Assembly: GCF_014118685.1 (NCBI RefSeq)
Contig: NZ_JACFAK010000017.1
Coordinates: 1 to 46,834, forward strand
Direction of reading: 5' to 3'
Source of the DNA: Flaviflexus huanghaiensis
GTDB taxonomy: Bacteria > Actinomycetota > Actinomycetes > Actinomycetales > Actinomycetaceae
Length of the DNA stretch: 46,834 nucleotides
This document shows, piece after piece, positions 15,656-23,185 of the stretch; position 1 is the stretch's first letter; every line of letters begins with the position of its first letter. The notes beneath the pieces were generated by a model that worked only from the letters and a program-made list of their open reading frames with translations, had not been told where the DNA came from and did no database searches. Both the position numbers and the translations under genes were made by a program.

Positions 15656-17800
15656 CTACGCCCGCACTGCCTCACGGTCGGCGGCGCCCAGGGGTGCGGT
15701 GCGCTCCGGGCTGAGATCGACCGACCGCAGCTGCTGGGCGTTGAGGGCGACGATGACGGTCGAGAGCGACATGAGGATGGCGCCCACGCTCATCGGCATG
15801 ATGAAGCCCCACGGGGCGAGGACTCCGGCGGCGAGCGGGACAGCCGCGAGGTTGTACCCGGCCGCCCACCATAGGTTCTGCTTCATCTTCCGGTACGACG
15901 CGGTCGAGAGCTCGACGACGGACAGGACTGAGCGGGGGTCATCGGAGGCGAGGATGACACCCGCCGAGGCGATTGCGACATCCGTGCCTGCACCGATGGC
16001 GATCCCGACATCCGCCTGGGCGAGTGCTGGGGCGTCGTTGACGCCATCGCCCACCATGGCGACTTGGCGACCCTCACCCTGGAGGCGCTTCACGTGCCCC
16101 GCCTTGTCTTCCGGACGCACGCCGGCGAAGTAGCCGTCGATGCCGATCTCCTCCGCCACGGAGGCGGCCACCGCCTCGGCATCACCGGTGATCATGATGA
16201 CGTCGATGCCGCGCCGGTGGAGGGCCGTCACCGCAGCCTTCGACTCGGGCCGGATCTCGTCCGCGACCCGCAGCGCTCCTGCAACCCGGCCATCGACAAT
16301 GACGTGGAGGACCGTGGCGCCGCTGCGGCTCCACTCCTCGGCTATCGGCTCCGCGCCCTCCTGCTCGAGCATGAACGGGCCTCCCACGAGCACCGTGCGA
16401 GCCCCTGAGTCAGTCTGGACATCTGCACGCACACCGACCGCGGGCGATGAGGAGAAGTTGTCCGATGCCGGGATCGTCAGGTTCCTGCCCTCGGCTTCGG
16501 ACACAATCGCTCGCGCGAGCGGGTGCTCCGAAGAGGACTCGGCGGCCGCCGCGAGCGCCAGCACCTCATCATCGGCGAACCCGTCGACGGAGCGGATGCC
16601 ATCAACCGTCGGGGAGCCCTTTGTCAGGGTCCCGGTCTTATCGAAGATAACGGTGTCGACGGTCCTCATCGATTCGAGCGCGAGCCGGTCGGCGATGAGG
16701 ACGCCGCCGCGGGCCGCCTTCTCTGTTGCGATCGAGACGACGAGCGGGATCGCGAGGCCGAGAGCGTGGGGGCAGGCGATAACGAGCACCGTGATCGTGC
16801 GCGCCACCGCATCCTGCGGATCGCCGATGACGAGCCAGACGGCGATAGTGACGACCGCCGCCGCGAGCGCGTACCAGAAGAGGAGCGCAGCCGCCCGGTC
16901 CGCGAGCCGCTGGGCCCGAGTCGTTGACGACTGAGCCTCGGCGACGAGGCGCTGGATGCCGGCGAGCGCGGTGTCATCCCCAACCGCGGAGATCTCGATA
17001 CGAATGCCGGAGTCCGTGGCGACCGTTCCCGCGACGACCGGGTCCCCCACCGTCCGCGTCACCGCGGCCGATTCCCCGGTGATCATCGATTCGTCCATCG
17101 ACGCCGCTCCATCGACGATCGCCCCATCGGCGGGCACCCGCCCGCCGGGCCGGACGATGACGATATCGCCGACCTCAAGGTCCGCTGGCTGGACTGTGAC
17201 GATCTCGTCGCCGACGACCTTCTCCGCCTCATCAGGCAGCAGTGCAGCCAGAGAGTCGAGGGCCGATGAGGTCTGGGCAAGCGACTTCATCTCGAGCCAA
17301 TGTCCGAGGAGCATGATGACGATGAGGAGCGCCATCTCCCACCAGAACTCGAGGTCGTGATGGAGCAGGCCGAGCGTGGCTGCGGCCGAGGCGAGGAAGG
17401 CGACTGTGATCGCCAGGCCGACGAGCAGCATCATGCCTGGATGGCGTGCACGGATCTCATCGATCGCGCCGACGAGGAAGGGCCTGCCGCCCCACACATA
17501 CATGACGGTTCCGAGGACGGGAGCGATCCACGTCAGGCCCTCGGGCACGTCGTAGCCGACGAGGGAGGCGAACATCGGCGAGGCGAGAACGACTGGGATG
17601 CCGAGCGCGAGCATGATCCAGAACAGGCGGCGGTATTGCTCTGCGTGGGAGCCGTGGTCGTGGCCGCGATGGCCATCGTGGCCCTCGTTCCCGTCGGGAT
17701 GGTCGTGACCGTCGACGTGAGTGTCGCCGTGGCCATGCTCGGCGTCGTGGGCGACCTCGGTCGGCTCTTCGGATTCATGCTGGTGGGTGTGTTCGTTCAT
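15656..17800 (-). CDS. copB: CopB-type heavy-metal P-type ATPase
   Basis: 714 aa from ATG 17800, with AGGAGG nine bases upstream. The frame extends 88 codons further but that part is not protein-like. The first 55 residues are a His/Asp/Glu-rich metal-binding tail (HGHGDTHVDGHDHPDG). Membrane segments follow, then TGES in the actuator domain, the transmembrane CPH motif at 343-345 (CPHALG), DKTGT with phosphorylated Asp387, HP in SSEHPLARA, and GDGVNDAP. CPH with a His-rich N-terminus marks the P1B-3 (CopB) group, which exports Cu or Ag ions. No CsoR- or CopY-like regulator is adjacent. The symbol is by family likeness. Confidence 0.9.
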   Translation of the reverse strand: MNEHTHQHESEEPTEVAHDAEHGHGDTHVDGHDHPDGNEGHDGHRGHDHGSHAEQYRRLFWIMLALGIPVVLASPMFASLVGYDVPEGLTWIAPVLGTVMYVWGGRPFLVGAIDEIRARHPGMMLLVGLAITVAFLASAAATLGLLHHDLEFWWEMALLIVIMLLGHWLEMKSLAQTSSALDSLAALLPDEAEKVVGDEIVTVQPADLEVGDIVIVRPGGRVPADGAIVDGAASMDESMITGESAAVTRTVGDPVVAGTVATDSGIRIEISAVGDDTALAGIQRLVAEAQSSTTRAQRLADRAAALLFWYALAAAVVTIAVWLVIGDPQDAVARTITVLVIACPHALGLAIPLVVSIATEKAARGGVLIADRLALESMRTVDTVIFDKTGTLTKGSPTVDGIRSVDGFADDEVLALAAAAESSSEHPLARAIVSEAEGRNLTIPASDNFSSSPAVGVRADVQTDSGARTVLVGGPFMLEQEGAEPIAEEWSRSGATVLHVIVDGRVAGALRVADEIRPESKAAVTALHRRGIDVIMITGDAEAVAASVAEEIGIDGYFAGVRPEDKAGHVKRLQGEGRQVAMVGDGVNDAPALAQADVGIAIGAGTDVAIASAGVILASDDPRSVLSVVELSTASYRKMKQNLWWAAGYNLAAVPLAAGVLAPWGFIMPMSVGAILMSLSTVIVALNAQQLRSVDLSPERTAPLGAADREAVRA

Positions 17801-18221
17801 CGCAGTCAGCCTCCTGGTAACCCACCATTCCCCCGTCCCGGCACCAGCGCAAGAGGTCGCGGTGCCGGGGCCGTCATTTCCCCTGGCCACGGAATGGACG
17901 CAGCATGGGACTGATGCTTCAGGTGGTGTCTCGTCTGGCTTGTTCACACGCAAGGATGGAAGAAATCCACCATTGCACACTCGGAAGAGTTCCCAGACTG
18001 ACTCGAAGGCCGCGATCGCTCGGATAGCCGAGGACTTCGGCATCCATGGAGGCACGCTGAGCATTTGCGATGTGACGAGGAATCTAACGCATTTCGGTCC
18101 TGGAAGGACACGAAAGTGACTAGCCGGCCCATCCGCCGCGCCTTGACTGCAACGGGTGAGGGCCGGTCACCGAGTTCGTTCACTCATGCGACCGGCCCTC
18201 TAGAAACATCAGACCCTATCC
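17801..18221. other. 421-bp space without a convincing gene
   Basis: The region between the ATPase start and the end of the TIM-barrel operon. It should hold the ATPase promoter near 17,801-17,950. I see no clear -35/-10 pair and no known metal-regulator box. The open frames here are extensions of neighbours or lack ribosome sites. The only clear structure is the inverted repeat at 18,158-18,200. Confidence 0.6.
18158..18200 (-). terminator. Strong inverted repeat downstream of the TIM-barrel operon
   Basis: GAGGGCCGGTC (18158-18168) pairs perfectly with GACCGGCCCTC (18190-18200), an 11-bp stem with a 21-base loop. It begins 22 bp after the stop of the last operon gene. No U-tract follows on the minus strand. 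A terminator is the likeliest role. Confidence 0.6.
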
Positions 18222-19079
18222 TTAGATCCTGTTCGGAAGAGGTGCGGCCTTGAATGCTGCTGTCGCTTCGCGCAGCGGCCCTTCAACAGGGATGCGCTCC
18301 GCGCTCGATGCTCCGAGGAATCCGACAGCCTGAGAGTGCTGGTAGGCGTAGACCGTATCCTCGGGGTAGGCAATCGCACCGCCGTGGCAGAAGACCAGAA
18401 TGTCGGGGTTCTTGGCCCGCGCAGCATCCCCAATCTCATCGACGAGACGGCAGGCCGCAGCAAGGTCGTCCTCCTTGGACATGGTTGAGCCGATCGAACC
18501 ACCACGGGTGAGTCCCATGTGTGCGATGACGACGTCGAGACCAGCCTCGCCGACCATCGCCCCTTCCTCCGGACGGAAGGCATAGCCCATGGTGAACAGG
18601 CCCAGCTCCTTTGCGATCTTCAGAGTCTCGAGCTCTTTCTCGTAGCCCATGCCCGTCGTCTCGAGCTCCTGACGGAATCGACTGTCCCAGTCGATGAGGC
18701 CGACGGTCGGGAAATTCATCACACCCGAGAAGCCCAGCCGCTTGAGCTCTTCGAGGAATGTCGGCATCTGTCGTGTCGGGTCGGTGCCGCAGATTCCGGC
18801 TATGACGGGGGCCTCCTGGACGATCGGCAGGACCGTACGGCCACCGAGCTCAAGAACGATCTCGTTCGCATCCCCGTACGGCATGAGGCCTGCGAGAGAC
18901 CCGTGTCCATCCATCCGGTACTTACCGGAGTTATACACGCCGATAAGGTCAGCACCACCCTTCTCGGCGAATTTAGCCGAGATGCCTGTACCGGCACCGA
19001 CGATGACGACCGGGCTACCGTTATTGATCTCGTTCTTAAGTCGCGTCACGACCTCGTCGCGCGTGTATTGCTTAGCCAT
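18222..19079 (-). CDS. PEP-hydrolase-family TIM-barrel protein (copy 1)
   Basis: 285 aa from ATG 19079, with an AGGAAGG-type ribosome site; GTG 19088 in the same frame has none. The sequence fits the phosphoenolpyruvate hydrolase-like TIM-barrel family: SPVVIVGAGTGISAKFAE, GGADLIGVYNSGKYRMDG, APVIAGICGTDPTR, FSGVMNFPTVGLIDW, and VVIAHMGLTRGGSIGS near the end of the barrel. Members occur with Tm-1-like (UPF0261) proteins, and the C-terminal half of the plant resistance protein Tm-1 is of this type. The true substrate is unknown. It overlaps the upstream paralogue by 34 bp, so it is the last gene of a three-gene operon. Confidence 0.85.
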   Translation of the reverse strand: MAKQYTRDEVVTRLKNEINNGSPVVIVGAGTGISAKFAEKGGADLIGVYNSGKYRMDGHGSLAGLMPYGDANEIVLELGGRTVLPIVQEAPVIAGICGTDPTRQMPTFLEELKRLGFSGVMNFPTVGLIDWDSRFRQELETTGMGYEKELETLKIAKELGLFTMGYAFRPEEGAMVGEAGLDVVIAHMGLTRGGSIGSTMSKEDDLAAACRLVDEIGDAARAKNPDILVFCHGGAIAYPEDTVYAYQHSQAVGFLGASSAERIPVEGPLREATAAFKAAPLPNRI

Positions 19080-19852
19080 GTCTGGCACCTTCCTTCATCT
19101 ATTGCGATTTCTTTGAATGTTTGGACTGCGGCGCTGATGCCGCTGACGGCTGGCTGTGTCTCGAGTGTGGATCCGCCGAGATAGCCGTCGGCTCCCGAGG
19201 CTTCGAGAGCGTCCTTGACGGACACAGGGTCCGCGAGCAGGCCACCGTGGATCAACGTGATGGCATCGCGGTTCTCCTCCCGAACGGCGCTGTTCATATC
19301 GGCGAGGAGCGTGTACGCCTGAGCAGTCTCGACCGGATCATCGGATGATCTCGTGATGCCGAGCATGAGCCCTATGTGGCTTGCTCCCGTGGCCGCCATC
19401 CTTCGCGCCTCTTCGACGTCCCACGCCCACCCCAGGCAGAGCATGCCCTGCTTGCTCGCGAGCTCCGCGAGGTACAGCTCTCTGTCATAGCCGAGCCCGG
19501 CCGCTTCGAGGTGATCCCTCAGCGGGCCTGAGTAGACGCCGATGAAGGGCTCATTGGTCACGCCTGATGCACCCGCAAGCTGGAGGTCATCGAGCAGTCG
19601 TGGGAGCTGGACCCGCGGATCGTGCGATCCGACGCCAGCGATCACCGGGACTCCCTTGGCGGCCGCCACTACTTCGGGCAACGCCCGCCCGACGATCTCG
19701 TTCGGATCGTCGTAGGGCAGGAATGCGAGCGACGACGGCAAGCCGGCTGCCCGATAGACAGCGGTCGAGTAACAGGCGAGAAGGTCCGCACCGCCGGCGA
19801 CGGCGCCGGCCGCTGTCAGGCCACACCCGACACCCGCGGCTACGATCGTCAC
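19046..19852 (-). CDS. PEP-hydrolase-family TIM-barrel protein (copy 2, diverged)
   Basis: 268 aa from GTG 19852, which overlaps the upstream stop (GTGA). It aligns in order with the downstream gene: VAAGVGCGLTAAGAV versus VIVGAGTGISAKFAE, GADLLACYSTAVYR versus GADLIGVYNSGKYR, PVIAGVGSHDPR versus PVIAGICGTDPT, and SHIGLMLGITRSS versus VVIAHMGLTRGGS. The fold and loops are kept, but the loop with HMGLTRGG has become LMLGITRS. It lacks the N-terminal helical extension seen in copy 1. The pair may form a hetero-oligomer with one active and one altered site, or have two related substrates; this is inference. Confidence 0.82.
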   Translation of the reverse strand: MTIVAAGVGCGLTAAGAVAGGADLLACYSTAVYRAAGLPSSLAFLPYDDPNEIVGRALPEVVAAAKGVPVIAGVGSHDPRVQLPRLLDDLQLAGASGVTNEPFIGVYSGPLRDHLEAAGLGYDRELYLAELASKQGMLCLGWAWDVEEARRMAATGASHIGLMLGITRSSDDPVETAQAYTLLADMNSAVREENRDAITLIHGGLLADPVSVKDALEASGADGYLGGSTLETQPAVSGISAAVQTFKEIAIDEGRCQTWLSNTRATRS

Positions 19853-21093
19853 TTCTGGCTCCAGAGCTTCATGAACTCTGCCAGGACGACATCGGTGAAC
19901 TCCGTACTGTTGATTGCGGCGTCAACCTCGATGAGCGGGATATCGCTCCGAAGCCCGCTGCGGATCTCGTCGAAGAGAGCCTCGTCGGCGACTCGGTCGT
20001 GATAGGGCTGTCCCTCAGGCCCCAGCGCCGACAGGCCACGAAGCGGGATGACGACCGCTGTCGGCCCAGTTGCGAGATTGGCCTTGCGCGTGAAGATCCT
20101 TCCCAGCTCCCGGCTCTCGTCGACGTTGGTCCGGCAGATCGTCACGGCTGAGTTGTGGACGTGGACGCGGCGCTCGGGGACCCTGAACTTCTCTGGGACC
20201 GTGTGCTCGGCACCGAAGTTGATGACTTCGAGGGCGCCGGGGACCAGGATCTGTGGGATTCCTGCCCGTCCCGCGGCCTCCATACGGTCCGGACCGGCAG
20301 TCAGGACACCGCCGATCAGCTCATCGGTCAGCTCGCTCGTCGTCAGGTCGATGACGGCATCGATCAGCCTGTCGTCGACGAGTCCTTCCATCGCGCGCCC
20401 GCCGGCCCCCGTGGCGTGGAAGACCGTCGTCTCGAAGTTCTGCTGTTCAAGGGCCTGCTGGACCGCCGTGACTGCGGGGGTCGTCACTCCGAACATGCTG
20501 ATCGCGACCAGCGGTCTATCCTGCACTTCGTCGTCATCCTCGATGAAGCCCTGCGCCATGCCCGCCGCCGCTCTCGCAGCATTCCGCAGGACAACGCGGG
20601 AGATCCGGTTCAGGCCTGCGATATCGGTGACTGAGTACATGAGCGTCACGTCCCGGGTCCCGATATAGGGTGTGACATCGCCGCTTGCCATTGTTGACAC
20701 GAGGATCTTCGGAACTCCGACCGGCAGCACCTGAATCGCCCTGCCGATGACGGAGGAGCCCGAGGAGCCGCCGAAGCCGAGAACAGCACCAAGGGATCCT
20801 TCTTCGTGGTATCTCTTCAGGACCTCAGCAAGGCCCTCCGACATCGCATCGAGCGCACGCGCACGCGCTCCACCCTGTTCGCCGCCACGGCGCAGTTCAT
20901 TGATGTCAGCACCGGCGAGCTCAGCAAGTTCGGCAGGACCTACAGCAACAGGCACCGTCGATTCTCCACATTCGAACACTCCAATGTTGATGACCTGCCA
21001 GGTTGCGCCAACCTTTTCCAGCTGATCAACAATGAAGCGGATCTCGGGCCCTTTTGTATCGTTTGTCCCGACGACAAGAACGTCACCCATCAT
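19849..21093 (-). CDS. Tm-1-like ATP-binding (UPF0261) protein
   Basis: 414 aa. The start MMGDVLVVGTNDTKGPEIRF, with the GTNDTKG motif, and the phrases VLGFGGSSGSSVIGRAIQ, VSTMASGDVTPYIG and FHATGAGGRAMEGLV are characteristic of UPF0261, the Tm-1 N-terminal ATP-binding fold. No signal peptide. In plants the same domain is fused to a PEP-hydrolase-type barrel in Tm-1; here the barrel is supplied by two separate downstream genes coupled by overlap. That suggests all three act on one reaction. The reaction is not known to me. Expression is probably under the divergent MocR regulator. Confidence 0.88.
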   Translation of the reverse strand: MMGDVLVVGTNDTKGPEIRFIVDQLEKVGATWQVINIGVFECGESTVPVAVGPAELAELAGADINELRRGGEQGGARARALDAMSEGLAEVLKRYHEEGSLGAVLGFGGSSGSSVIGRAIQVLPVGVPKILVSTMASGDVTPYIGTRDVTLMYSVTDIAGLNRISRVVLRNAARAAAGMAQGFIEDDDEVQDRPLVAISMFGVTTPAVTAVQQALEQQNFETTVFHATGAGGRAMEGLVDDRLIDAVIDLTTSELTDELIGGVLTAGPDRMEAAGRAGIPQILVPGALEVINFGAEHTVPEKFRVPERRVHVHNSAVTICRTNVDESRELGRIFTRKANLATGPTAVVIPLRGLSALGPEGQPYHDRVADEALFDEIRSGLRSDIPLIEVDAAINSTEFTDVVLAEFMKLWSQK

Positions 21094-21139
21094 TCACCTC
21101 TTCGTGTTGGGGTTTCGTCAACCATCTCTTAGAACTTCG

Positions 21140-21166
21140 ACTAGGCCAATGACCACTTAGGCCCAA
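21140..21166. promoter_or_regulatory. Imperfect direct repeat, candidate MocR operator
   Basis: ACTAGGCCAA (21140-21149) and ACTTAGGCCCAA (21155-21166) are near-copies in the same direction, in the 163-bp space between the divergent Tm-1 operon and the mocR-type gene. MocR regulators are known to bind direct repeats in such spaces. The assignment is inference from position and form. Confidence 0.45.
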
Positions 21167-21256
21167 CTGGCAACCGTTGTGGCTCAGATCTCCCGATAGG
21201 ATGGCTGAGGATGGGCGGGTGCTGAAGACGCGTCCACGTGAACCGACGGAGGGTAG

Positions 21257-22681
21257 ATGGCAAAGCGCATCACGGCCAGCATGCTGTCCAGACAGCTCTC
21301 GGGCTGGGATGCCGACGAAGGCGCCCTCCACTCGTTGCTCGCCTGCGCAATTCGTAAGGTGATCCGTTCAGGTGCCATAGCCCCGAGGTCGACTCTGCCG
21401 TCACAGCGCGAACTCGCCCAAGTTCTCGCAGTCAGTCGAACGACCGTCGGCCACGCATATCAGGAACTTGCCGACGAGGGTTGGATCGTAACCCGGCACG
21501 GATCAGGGACTCGAGTCCGGGCAACGAAACTGCGTTCTGGGCCACTCGCCGAGGATGACCGACTCGGTACTTACACTGCTCCGACAGGTCCACTCGATCT
21601 CAGCAGCGGCGTTCTACAGACCTCACCACTGTTCGGCAAGGCGCTTCGCAGCAGGTGGGTACAGGACCTGCGACGCCTGTCATTCAATGACCGCTTCATG
21701 CCATGGGGCATAGACGAACTCCGAGAGGCTGTCGCACAGTATTACACCGATCTCGAAACTCTTACCGAACCGGCTCAGATACTCGCCACCAACGGATCCC
21801 ACCATGCACTCACTCTCGTCACTGCCTGCATGCTCGAACCGGGCGACACCGTTCTCGTGGAGGACCCGACCTATCGTGGTGCTCTCGATGTTTTCAGCCG
21901 GAGGGGAGTCAAAGTCATCGGTGTCGACTGCGATGACAACGGGCCGATCCCCGGAGAGCTCGCCACCGCAATCCGAAAGCATTCACCTCGGCTGATCTAC
22001 GCCATCCCAGCTGCCCACAATGTCACCGGGGTGACGTGGTCGCCTCGGCGGAGACGGCAGATTGCCGAAATCATTATCCAGACTGGTGTGCCGTTGCTCG
22101 ACGACGGGTCGACTGCCGACCTCAGCGCCGGTGACCATCCGGGCCACATGGCGTCGCTACTGCCGGACAACCTGACCATCACCGTCGGTTCACTCACGAA
22201 ACTCTTCTGGTCCGGACTCCGCGTCGGATGGATACGAGGACCCGAACCACTTCTTAAGGCCGCTCTCAATGCCCGCGTGACGAGTGACCTCGCAGGAAGT
22301 ATCCCCTCACAGCTTCTCACGGCAACGTGCTTGCCCACCGCACCCGAAGCGCGAACACTCCGGAGATCAGAGCTCATTCCGGCCAGCCGAACAGCCGAGA
22401 CCTTGCTTAGCGAGTGGCTCCCTTCTTGGACATTCAGCCCATATCACGGTGGCGCGTGCCTCTGGGTGGATACAGGAATCGATACAGTTGCCCTTGCTTC
22501 CCGTCTGCGTCGAGAGAATATCCTTATCGTCCCCGGATCAGAGTTCTCTCCAATTGATCGATGGCGGACACACATACGGGTCCCTCTCGGAAATCCCGGC
22601 CTGCTCGAAATAGCCCTCCCTCGGATGGCCGCCACCGTAAGAGGAGTGGATTCTGCAAGTACTGTGTCAGCTTGTTCTTAG
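21257..22681 (+). CDS. MocR-type regulator (GntR DNA-binding domain fused to aminotransferase-like domain)
   Basis: 474 aa, start ATG 21257 with GGAGGG upstream. Residues 20-95 are a GntR winged helix: APRSTLPSQRELAQVLAVSRTTVGHAYQELADEGWI followed by RHGSGTRV (the wing). Residues 115-470 have the fold-type I aminotransferase pattern, with ATNGSHHALTLV, VEDPTYRG, IPAAHNVTG and the PLP lysine in VGSLTKLFWSGLRVGW (Lys315). MocR proteins bind PLP or an aldimine and switch nearby metabolic genes. It is divergent from the Tm-1/TIM-barrel operon and is the likely regulator. That link gives a hint that the operon handles an amino or amine compound. Confidence 0.92.
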   Translation: MAKRITASMLSRQLSGWDADEGALHSLLACAIRKVIRSGAIAPRSTLPSQRELAQVLAVSRTTVGHAYQELADEGWIVTRHGSGTRVRATKLRSGPLAEDDRLGTYTAPTGPLDLSSGVLQTSPLFGKALRSRWVQDLRRLSFNDRFMPWGIDELREAVAQYYTDLETLTEPAQILATNGSHHALTLVTACMLEPGDTVLVEDPTYRGALDVFSRRGVKVIGVDCDDNGPIPGELATAIRKHSPRLIYAIPAAHNVTGVTWSPRRRRQIAEIIIQTGVPLLDDGSTADLSAGDHPGHMASLLPDNLTITVGSLTKLFWSGLRVGWIRGPEPLLKAALNARVTSDLAGSIPSQLLTATCLPTAPEARTLRRSELIPASRTAETLLSEWLPSWTFSPYHGGACLWVDTGIDTVALASRLRRENILIVPGSEFSPIDRWRTHIRVPLGNPGLLEIALPRMAATVRGVDSASTVSACS

Positions 22682-22987
22682 CCACAGGGTGCGCCGTGCG
22701 CAATGGTTCCCCTTGGACCGCCTGTGATTGAGTCCCACCTCGGGCATCGGGCCCCTGACCGACTTGCACCTCTACAGCCACACCTGAGATCCCGAGGAGA
22801 CAGCTCCGCCCATACGACATCGCCTTAGACCGGACAGGACTACTGGACGCGCCCAACCAAGACACACTTCTGGCCTAGAACTCACGAGGTGCCATAAGGC
22901 TCACTCGCCGGCGAACGAGCGCGGGGTGAGACCTCCGAGATTCCGGAGAAAGCGAAGATCCCAGCCAGAGGCCAGGATCTTCATCTG
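22682..22987. other. 306-bp space without a gene
   Basis: Between the mocR-type gene and tRNA-Lys. Apart from the tRNA-Lys terminator hairpin (22,954-22,982) I see no supported feature. Open frames on either strand have no ribosome site and are poor in protein-like sequence. Confidence 0.6.
22954..22982 (-). terminator. Terminator of tRNA-Lys
   Basis: GAAGATCC (22954-22961) pairs with GGATCTTC (22975-22982). On the minus strand the hairpin begins 6 bp after the tRNA 3' end and is followed by GCTTTCTCC, a short U-rich stretch. Good terminator candidate. Confidence 0.7.
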
Positions 22988-23059
22988 TACACCGCCAGGG
23001 ACTCGAACCCTGAACCCACTGATTAAGAGTCAGTTGCTCTACCATTGAGCTAGCGGTGC
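22988..23059 (-). tRNA. tRNA-Lys (CTT)
   Basis: The minus strand forms a cloverleaf: acceptor GCACCGC/GCGGTGT (with a G-U pair at the tip), D arm GCTC/GAGC, anticodon stem ACTGA/TCAGT with loop CTCTTAA (anticodon CTT), and T arm CAGGG/CCCTG with TTCGAGT. The discriminator is A, and CCA is not encoded. CTT reads the AAG lysine codon, favoured in high-GC genomes. Confidence 0.94.
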
Positions 23060-23185
23060 GCGCAAGAAATAACGATACGCGGTGTTCTTGCACCACACAA
23101 ACCCGGACCCCCGCGTCTCGCTGTGAACTCATGCACAGCACACATTGGCGCCCGGCTGCTGCGGGCTTTGTGGCAGTCTGGAGGG

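Noticed and set aside
15656-18064. 802-aa version of the metal ATPase
   Set aside because: The 88 extra N-terminal residues have no membrane, metal-binding or family features, while ATG 17800 has a good ribosome site.
18222-21093. Phage or virus resistance system, by analogy with plant Tm-1
   Set aside because: The plant role is a lineage-specific use of the fold; a bacterial operon with a MocR regulator points to metabolism.
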